Below, piece by piece: positions 7,407-10,592 of a stretch of DNA of 10,592 nt (positions are counted from its first letter, which is position 1; each line of letters starts with the position of its first letter). Location: assembly GCA_030680695.1 (NCBI GenBank), contig JAUXUT010000120.1, positions 1 to 10,592 of the forward strand, written 5' to 3'. Below the pieces are notes generated by a model, which saw only the letters and a list, made by a program, of their open reading frames with translations, was not told where the DNA came from and ran no database searches. Both the position numbers and the translations under genes were made by a program. This DNA is from a bacterium. Lineage in GTDB: Bacteria; Patescibacteria; Paceibacteria; UBA9973; UBA6065.

Positions 7407-8558
7407 CTATTTCTTTATTTTATTAATTGTTTCAATAAGCCTTTCCGTTTCCTGAATTTGGATCTCGACTTCTTCATTGTAATATTTTTCAACCAGTGGC
7501 AGACTTCTCCCAAGATCCCTATTTGCTCTTTTAAGAAATTTGATAAGAAGCATTGATTCACCACCACAACGTTCATAGGCTTCCTCTAAAACTCGAAATT
7601 CTTTCAAATAAATTGTTGCAGATGCATCTCTCAATACACTGGTTAATTTTCCTGTGATATCACGTGATTCTTCAACAACCTTTGGTTTTTCTTTCCCTTC
7701 ACCAAATAACCAGGAGAATAGATAAAATGCATTCTCTATTTTATCTGGAGAAATGAAATTCTCAAAATCAATGTTACTCCATTGTTTGGGTAATCCTAAA
7801 AAATCTTTTACTGAACCTTGCCCTAAAGCAAGCATTAGATATGAAAAATTATCCTTTGCCTTTGATGTATCATAAAACTCATATTCATTTTCGATTACTT
7901 CAATCAATCTATAGCAGACATATGTTTTCCTTGCCGAATTGCTAGTATCACCAACACTATTTTGAATCTCATCAATGGTAAGACCGAAATTTTCTTTCAT
8001 TGAAGCAATGTATCTTGCTTTAGCGTAAGCGTCCCATTTCTTTACCCCAATTATGTGTCTTACGCCTAAATATGCAATAACATCTTTTCGCTTTGGATAA
8101 ATAATGACGGGCAAACTACCTAGATCAATTCTAATCCCATCATCAATTTGAGGATAAGAAGAAACCTCGCCGCTTAATAATAGTTTGACAGTGCAAAGCC
8201 TTCTATTACCTTCAACAACAATAAATTCAGTCGTTGGATTTAAGAGAAGATCACTATATTGTTTATTGTCCTTTAATTCATCATAGGTTTGTTCCAAAAA
8301 CTCATCAGGTAAATCCTTTGGAATGGCAACGAGAGGTTCTTCGTCAAAATATCCATTCTTTGCCATTGAATGAGCCAACTCATCAAGGTAGGATTTTCTC
8401 AGTGATTCTTTGATTTTTGTTTCATCCTTCCCCTGAGCTTCTAATGGTAAACGAGGATTTTGTGGATCAAGAAACAATCTTTCAGGAGGAATATACAAAA
8501 GAGGCCTCTTGCCTCCATATCCTGGAAAATCCCGTAATTTATCGATTTTATTTGACAT
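7407..8558 (-). CDS. ParB/Srx-fold (ParB N-terminal domain-like) protein
   Basis: This 383-aa protein is the first gene of the operon. The N-terminal ~150 residues follow the ParB/Srx pattern: a strand LYIPPERLFLDPQNPRLP (21-38), a helix plus turn ELAHSMAKNGYFDEEPLVAIP (60-80), and VVEGNRRLCTVKLL (114-127), whose EGNRR matches the phosphate-binding GxRR box of ParB CTPases and related nucleases. Residues ~193-220 (LTIDEIQNSVGD onward) could be a helix-turn-helix as in ParB/KorB. The C-terminus (~350-383) is probably a charged helix or coiled coil. There is no adjacent ParA, so chromosome or plasmid partitioning is unlikely. In this setting it may bind nucleotide and DNA as a clamp, act as a nuclease, or regulate the operon. 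The start is the ATG nearest the promoter, without a Shine-Dalgarno sequence. Fold call fairly sure, role inferred. Confidence 0.8.
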   Translation of the reverse strand: MSNKIDKLRDFPGYGGKRPLLYIPPERLFLDPQNPRLPLEAQGKDETKIKESLRKSYLDELAHSMAKNGYFDEEPLVAIPKDLPDEFLEQTYDELKDNKQYSDLLLNPTTEFIVVEGNRRLCTVKLLLSGEVSSYPQIDDGIRIDLGSLPVIIYPKRKDVIAYLGVRHIIGVKKWDAYAKARYIASMKENFGLTIDEIQNSVGDTSNSARKTYVCYRLIEVIENEYEFYDTSKAKDNFSYLMLALGQGSVKDFLGLPKQWSNIDFENFISPDKIENAFYLFSWLFGEGKEKPKVVEESRDITGKLTSVLRDASATIYLKEFRVLEEAYERCGGESMLLIKFLKRANRDLGRSLPLVEKYYNEEVEIQIQETERLIETINKIKK

Positions 8559-8583
8559 TTTTTGTCGGCTTTAATTATAACTG

Positions 8584-8591
8584 CAAAGCTA
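8584..8591 (-). promoter_or_regulatory. Likely Bacteroidota-type -7 promoter box of the defence operon
   Basis: On the minus strand this reads TAGCTTTG, an exact match to the TAnnTTTG -7 element of primary-sigma promoters in Bacteroidota. It lies 25 bases before the ATG at 8558, giving a short predicted 5' untranslated region of roughly 15-20 bases. I do not find a good TTTG -33 box at the usual 19-21 base spacing; the nearest T-rich segment, TTTTC, is too far. The promoter may therefore be weak or activator-dependent. The leader lacks a Shine-Dalgarno sequence. Confidence 0.5.
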
Positions 8592-8881
8592 AACTTTTAT
8601 GTTGTTTTAGAGAGGGGAAAATAGATCATCAATCAGTAAAATTAATTCAAAATTTCAAAATCAAATGTATTTCCAAGGAGAATACTCCAAAGATAAGACA
8701 CTCTATGTTGTTTTCTCATAATCTGTAACGGTACGACATCAAAACACTGCCTCGGTCTCTCAGGGCCTATATGGTAGAAAGTATATTCATCCGCAAAGGA
8801 ATAAAACCGGTAATCCCTTTCATGATATGTTCATGGACTACCGAATGGAAATAAATGTGAATATATTGCCTTTACGATCAT
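8592..8881. other. Intergenic region upstream of the defence operon, no gene recognised
   Basis: About 290 AT-rich bases separate the operon promoter from the terminator of the next transcription unit. I find no conserved coding frame on either strand. A 103-codon plus-strand frame that enters from inside the ParB-like gene (8417-8728) is an antisense shadow. A small palindrome ggag-aata-ctcc lies in this stretch near 8677-8688 and could be an operator, but it is too short to support. This is also where the base composition changes between the AT-rich operon and the more GC-rich backbone, so a module boundary may lie here. Confidence 0.45.
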
Positions 8882-8919
8882 TAAAAACGGGAGTTCCGCC
8901 CCCAAGGGTGGAACTCCCG
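8882..8919 (-). terminator. Intrinsic terminator of the PEPV-repeat protein gene
   Basis: A perfect 10-bp stem pairs 8888-8897 (cgggagttcc) with 8910-8919 (ggaactcccg) around a 12-nt loop. On the minus strand it is followed at once by TTTTTA (8887-8882). It lies 5 bases after the stop codon at 8925. This isolates the upstream gene from the defence operon, so the operon needs its own promoter. Confidence 0.9.
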
Positions 8920-8924
8920 AAGGT

Positions 8925-9416
8925 TCAGAAGTTGATCTTGTCTTCAGCTTCTGAAATGCTTGCATCGAATGATGACTTGAGAAAATCAATCACTTTTTTA
9001 ACTCCTGGGGTGAAGCTGGTGGTGAAGACATTCCCGTCTGAGTCATTCAGCCGCATGGAACAGTTGAAGTCATTGGATGAAATCTGGAAGCGCTCAAGTT
9101 CAGAGCGGGTTTGCACCAACTTAGCCCTTTTTTCGATGATGAGCTGGAGATTTTCAACCTTGAGGATCTTCTCCAGGAGAGTCAATTCCGGCTTTACAAT
9201 TTTTACTGGTTCCGGCTTCACTTCTGCGACCGGCTCCGGCTTCACTTCGACAATCGGTTCCGGGATAACTTCTGCGACTGGCTCGGGAAGTTCTTCGACT
9301 GTAGCTTCTTCGGCTGGTTCAGTCTGAAATGATGTGAAACTTGGTCTGACAACCATGACCTGTCCTGGCTGTGATTTACCGTTTGTCGGCTTGAGAACTG
9401 ATGATAACTTTGACAT
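8925..9416 (-). CDS. Hypothetical protein with PEPV tandem repeats and a charged C-terminal domain
   Basis: I do not recognise a named family. With the start chosen at 9416 the protein has 163 residues: a polar N-terminus (1-30), an acidic Pro/Glu/Val-rich segment (32-78) containing four 8-residue repeats, and a compact C-terminal part (79-163) that looks helical (LLEKILKVENLQLIIEKRAK), then a probable strand pair (FNCSMRLND, NVFTTSF) and final helices. The repeat segment is probably an extended spacer. The C-terminal part may be a DNA- or protein-binding module of a mobile element, given the ArdC remnant and zinc protein upstream, but this is only context. The frame continues to an ATG at 9542, but the extra 42 residues are Arg/Cys-rich and unlike the rest, while the ATG at 9416 has an AGGGG ribosome-binding-like site 8 bases upstream. 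Clearly more GC-rich than the defence operon. Confidence 0.75.
   Translation of the reverse strand: MSKLSSVLKPTNGKSQPGQVMVVRPSFTSFQTEPAEEATVEELPEPVAEVIPEPIVEVKPEPVAEVKPEPVKIVKPELTLLEKILKVENLQLIIEKRAKLVQTRSELERFQISSNDFNCSMRLNDSDGNVFTTSFTPGVKKVIDFLKSSFDASISEAEDKINF
9192..9287 (-). repeat. Four tandem 24-bp units encoding PEPVAEVK-type octapeptides
   Basis: Codons 44-75 of the protein starting at 9416 encode PEPVAEVI, PEPIVEVK, PEPVAEVK and PEPVKIVK, followed by a partial PEL. Each unit is exactly 24 bases. The copies differ at the DNA level, so the array is not a recent perfect duplication but could still change unit number by slippage or recombination. Alternating Pro-Glu with Val-Lys/Glu suggests a stiff, extended linker, as in TonB-like proline-rich spacers, though there is no membrane segment here. 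Confidence 0.85.
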
Positions 9417-9424
9417 GTGTTTTG

Positions 9425-9439
9425 CCCCTTGCCCAGGGG
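9425..9439 (-). promoter_or_regulatory. Ribosome-binding-like AGGGG inside a small hairpin
   Basis: On the minus strand AGGGG (9429-9425) lies 8 bases before the ATG at 9416 and supports that start. The same bases pair with CCCCT (9439-9435) around a 5-nt loop, making a 5-bp GC-rich hairpin that would hide the site. This may tune translation. Shine-Dalgarno use is weak in Bacteroidota, so the effect is uncertain. Confidence 0.45.
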
Positions 9440-9525
9440 ACCTATTTTGGCATCTGGCTCGCCGGTTAAGAAAAATTTCTGCCTTAAACAATACCGGAAT
9501 GAAAATTCTGGAACAAAGGTTCGGG

Positions 9526-9547
9526 TCAGATTGGTTTTTCAATCTGA
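9526..9547. repeat. 8-bp inverted repeat (tcagattg / caatctga)
   Basis: The arms 9526-9533 and 9540-9547 pair perfectly around a 6-nt loop. It lies upstream of the start at 9416 and just inside the longer frame from 9542, so it is either leader structure or an operator. No T tract follows on the minus strand, so it is not a terminator. Confidence 0.6.
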
Positions 9548-9562
9548 ATGAACCCTACGGGA

Positions 9563-9600
9563 GGCTCGCTAATTGTCAAGCATATAAAGACAAGCGAGCC
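9563..9600. repeat. Long inverted repeat (ggctcgct ... agcgagcc)
   Basis: The outer arms ggctcgct (9563-9570) and agcgagcc (9593-9600) are perfect complements. Inside them tgtc (9574-9577) can pair with gaca (9589-9592), giving a two-part stem with an AT-rich loop. No T tract follows on either strand, so it does not look like a simple terminator. It may be an operator, an mRNA leader hairpin or a recombination-related structure of the mobile element. Confidence 0.6.
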
Positions 9601-9779
9601 GCCTTTAGTGACACGATATTTTCATGAGGTTACCTTTGCAGAAAATTTTGAGTAATGTGAGTGGGCTTTTGGTTGCTTTTTCTTCAAAAGCACCCCGTTT
9701 TCATCCGGTTTTCTTTTTGCCAGGCTTTTTCTTTGCCGGTGCAGTAACAAAGAAAAAGCGGTTTTCTGGGAGGTACGAA
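9601..9779. other. Structured spacer without a confident gene
   Basis: This is part of a stretch of about 360 bases between the start at 9416 and the terminator at 9780 that holds hairpins instead of a clear gene. A 52-codon plus-strand frame (9624-9782) encodes a hydrophobic peptide with no recognised motif and no ribosome site, so I do not call it. On the minus strand an open segment reads VTAPAKKKPGKKKTG before a stop, reminiscent of Lys-rich tails of histone-like proteins. It has no start codon and begins inside a terminator region, so at most it is a remnant. A 7-bp inverted repeat gcttttg/caaaagc lies at 9665-9671 and 9685-9691. Confidence 0.4.
9724..9759. repeat. Perfect 12-bp inverted repeat (gctttttctttg / caaagaaaaagc)
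   Basis: The arms at 9724-9735 and 9748-9759 are exact reverse complements with a 12-nt loop. The stem is A/T-rich with few GC pairs and no T tract follows on the minus strand, so it is not a standard terminator. It lies just downstream, in the minus-strand direction, of the strong terminator at 9780-9822 and could protect the 3' end or be a remnant of a repeat element. Confidence 0.65.
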
Positions 9780-9822
9780 TAAAAAAATCAGTCCCGGTTC
9801 CGGCAGTTCGGAACCGGGACTG
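9780..9822 (-). terminator. Intrinsic terminator of the small zinc protein gene
   Basis: A perfect 13-bp stem pairs 9789-9801 with 9810-9822 around an 8-nt loop. On the minus strand it is followed by ATTTTTTTA. It begins 7 bases after the stop codon at 9830. It is among the strongest terminators in the window. Confidence 0.92.
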
Positions 9823-9829
9823 CCTTCAA

Positions 9830-10051
9830 TCACCAGGATGGATATTGATTGTTGAAGTTCTCTTCATCCTGGAATGACGCCAGCGAATGTCGGTAATCAG
9901 CTTCGCCACATGAAAAGTGTTCGGCATGGTTGCCGTTTGGCCAATAAATGATCTCTTCGCCTTTTTTGATCGGTTTCTTGCAGGTGTAACATGTGCCGGC
10001 GAAGCGTGATGTCATTTGCCTGGGATCCAGTGATCTTCCTTTGTAACTCAT
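9830..10051 (-). CDS. Small zinc-binding protein (CxxC...HxxC)
   Basis: This is a 73-aa protein. Residues 21-48 hold Cys21, Cys24, His45 and Cys48 (CYTC ... HFSC), with His42 also close, a spacing typical of a single zinc knuckle or PARP/LIM-like finger. The segment CKKPIKKGEEIIYWP resembles small bacterial proteins in which a CxxCxxxIxxGE motif precedes an HxxC pair. The N-terminus is basic and could contact nucleic acid. No partner or pathway is evident. It stands alone between two terminators and next to the ArdC remnant, a pairing that fits plasmid or integrative-element cargo. The start is the only ATG upstream of the motif, with no clear Shine-Dalgarno sequence. Function unknown. Confidence 0.8.
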   Translation of the reverse strand: MSYKGRSLDPRQMTSRFAGTCYTCKKPIKKGEEIIYWPNGNHAEHFSCGEADYRHSLASFQDEENFNNQYPSW

Positions 10052-10072
10052 CGTTTTGGTTTTTAATTATTT

Positions 10073-10104
10073 ATGAAAAAGCCGTGAACTCCCGTCCACG
10101 GCTT
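10073..10104 (-). terminator. Intrinsic terminator downstream of the ArdC remnant
   Basis: An 8-bp perfect stem pairs 10079-10086 (aagccgtg) with 10097-10104 (cacggctt) around a 10-nt loop. On the minus strand a T tract and AT-rich sequence follow (TTTTCA). It lies 12 bases past the stop codon at 10117. Confidence 0.82.
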
Positions 10105-10116
10105 AAAATTTATCTT

Positions 10117-10446
10117 TCAAAAAGGTGCAACCTCTTCAGCTAATTCAGGTACCTGAGTTACTTCTTCATCAAGGATGATTTGCTCGTTGCCCAGGATATA
10201 CTCAGCGGCTTTTTCAGCCCTGGAAGCAGCCCACATGATCCATTTTTGATTATCCCGCAGGGATTCTGCCCAATTGCGGATATAGGCATTTGAATTACGC
10301 TGTCTGTTTGTCAATCCAGCCCGGTCTGCTAAAAATGAAGAACAAAGCTCAGCAACAAGTTCCTCCTTTGAATACGGTTCGTCTCCAAACTTGTTATGAA
10401 AGGCTTCAAATCTGTTCAATCGCTTCGGGTGTCCTGTCGAGTGTGC
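10117..10446 (-). pseudogene. ardC: ArdC-family antirestriction protein, C-terminal fragment
   Basis: The frame encodes about 109 residues starting AHSTGHPKRLNRF and continuing through YSKEELVAELCSSFL, NSNAYIRNW and a final helix KAAEYIL. This is the C-terminal third of ArdC-type proteins, which combine an N-terminal single-strand DNA-binding domain with a zincin-like metallopeptidase domain and protect incoming DNA from restriction. In intact members the zinc motif reads roughly HExxHSTGH. Here only the second half is present, and the preceding codons (RYRHN) do not match and run into a TGA at 10473-10471. There is no ATG at the remaining 5' end, only a TTG at 10419. The N-terminal ~200 residues and the first zinc ligand are therefore missing. 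The break coincides with the palindrome starting at 10446, so an insertion or deletion by a mobile element is the simplest cause. It is almost certainly non-functional as an antirestriction enzyme. Confidence 0.85.
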
Positions 10447-10469
10447 GTTATGCCGATATCGGCATAACG
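10446..10469. repeat. Perfect 24-bp palindrome at the ArdC breakpoint
   Basis: The half-site cgttatgccgat (10446-10457) is followed directly by its exact reverse complement to 10469, without a spacer. It abuts the last ArdC-like codon. Partial copies of the same core, ttatgccg or cggcataa, recur at 10491-10498 and 10548-10555, with a related taatgccg at 10474-10481. Such clustered palindromes are typical of recombinase or transposase end sites. The family is not identified. Confidence 0.85.
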
Positions 10470-10489
10470 GTCATAATGCCGCATCCATT

Positions 10490-10556
10490 ATTATGCCGCA
10501 CCGGTTTTGCTAACCCCTGTTGTTAGTGTTTTTCCGGTGCGGCTATTCGGCATAAT
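10490..10556. repeat. Large interrupted inverted repeat (attatgccgcaccgg / ccggtgcgg...cataat)
   Basis: Left arm 10490-10504 pairs with the right arm in two blocks: ccggtgcgg at 10534-10542 gives 9 bp, and cataat at 10551-10556 adds 6 bp, with an 8-nt bulge. The loop contains ctaac (10510-10514) and gttag (10522-10526), which form an inner stem. The bulged, nested design resembles single-strand recombination sites in general shape, but the core boxes of integron attC sites are not in the right places. Confidence 0.65.
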
Positions 10557-10592
10557 TTATAGGTTTTCGAGGAAGCTGAGTAATTTGTCATC
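10557..10592 (-). CDS. Possible C-terminal end of a gene entering from the right edge
   Basis: The minus-strand frame from the right edge reads DDKLLSFLENL and then a TAA at 10559-10557, directly before the inverted-repeat cluster. Eleven residues are too few to name a protein, and the open frame may be chance. If real, it would be the last gene of the element that interrupts ArdC, for example a recombinase or transposase. Confidence 0.2.
   Translation of the reverse strand, partial: DDKLLSFLENL

Larger units (their letters stand above)
10447..10592. mobile_element. Putative terminal region of an inserted mobile element
   Basis: From the ArdC break to the right edge the sequence carries dense inverted repeats built on the ttatgccg core: the 24-bp palindrome, a large hairpin at 10490-10556 and a small nested ctaac/gttag stem at 10510-10526. 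A short open frame from the right edge ends at 10557, right where the repeats begin, as expected if an element gene is followed by the element's end. I considered an IS91-like or tyrosine-recombinase element because these use hairpin-rich ends, but no transposase is in view and I see no target duplication, so the class is open. Confidence 0.4.

Noticed and set aside
445..8558. Partition (ParABS) or mismatch-repair (MutL) locus
   Set aside because: There is a ParB-like protein but no ParA, and the GHKL protein is accompanied by Z1, DUF4420 and a DNA methyltransferase and not by MutS, so a defence role fits better.
8827..9327. 166-codon plus-strand frame with a Ser/Thr/Gly-rich repetitive C-terminus
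   Set aside because: It is the antisense reading of the PEPV repeats and crosses a strong terminator. The minus-strand frame has better composition, a ribosome-like site and a terminator placed right after its stop.
9417..9542. N-terminal extension of the PEPV protein to an ATG at 9542
   Set aside because: The extra 42 residues are Arg/Cys-rich and unlike the rest, overlap inverted repeats, and the ATG at 9416 has a better ribosome-binding context.
9334..9627. 97-codon plus-strand frame with several cysteines
   Set aside because: It overlaps the N-terminal part of the minus-strand repeat protein and its leader. The cysteine spacing is not a convincing zinc motif, and it ends just beyond the hairpin region.
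9624..9782. 52-codon plus-strand frame encoding a hydrophobic, C-terminally basic peptide
   Set aside because: No ribosome site or recognised motif. Its repetitive Phe/Lys stretches come from the 12-bp inverted repeat.
10490..10556. Integron attC site
   Set aside because: The ctaac and gttag boxes form an inner stem with a 7-nt loop, when they should lie at the outer ends, and no L boxes or cassette arrangement are visible.
1..10592. CRISPR array, tRNA or rRNA genes
   Set aside because: I looked for regularly spaced direct repeats and for tRNA-like cloverleaf or rRNA segments and saw none. The only tandem array is the coding PEPV repeat.

Overview
The window looks like part of an accessory island, probably in a member of the Bacteroidota. 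That placement is an inference. It rests on AT-rich coding sequence, starts that mostly lack Shine-Dalgarno sequences, a TAnnTTTG-type -7 box before the main operon, and small cargo genes next to an ArdC-type antirestriction gene. Every gene I can support lies on the minus strand, so transcription runs from high to low coordinates.

The centre (445-8558) is a tight six-gene operon with gaps of 2-3 bases or overlaps of 4 and 14 bases. In transcription order it encodes a ParB/Srx-fold protein, an unrecognised protein with features of a variant PD-(D/E)XK nuclease, a DNA cytosine-C5 methyltransferase, a MORC/MutL-like GHKL ATPase, a Z1-domain superfamily II helicase-like ATPase, and a DUF4420-type PD-(D/E)XK protein. 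A -7 box sits just upstream (8584-8591) and a strong intrinsic terminator lies downstream (241-274). The last four genes match the restriction-modification-like set described by Iyer, Abhiman and Aravind (2008, MutL homologs and the origin of MORC ATPases), and resemble the Mza (MutL, Z1, DUF, AIPR) defence systems reported by Gao et al. (2020). No AIPR gene is visible here, and two other genes lead the operon. The likely logic is that the methyltransferase marks self DNA, while the GHKL and Z1 ATPases remodel or move along unmarked invading DNA and deliver it to one or both nuclease-like subunits. The ParB-like protein may act as a DNA-binding clamp, a sensor or a regulator.

The right-hand part (8882-10446) is visibly more GC-rich and looks like a mobile-element backbone. 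It holds a small protein with four 8-residue PEPV-type repeats, a region of nested inverted repeats, a 73-aa CxxC...HxxC zinc-binding protein, and the C-terminal third of an ArdC-family protein. Each of these three units is followed by its own minus-strand intrinsic terminator.

The ArdC reading frame is broken inside its zinc-binding HExxH motif. The break coincides with a perfect 24-bp palindrome and a cluster of inverted repeats (10446-10556), which I read as the end of an inserted mobile element that continues past the right edge. The left 444 bases contain the start of a possible zinc-ribbon gene running off the left edge, the operon terminator, and otherwise no recognisable gene.
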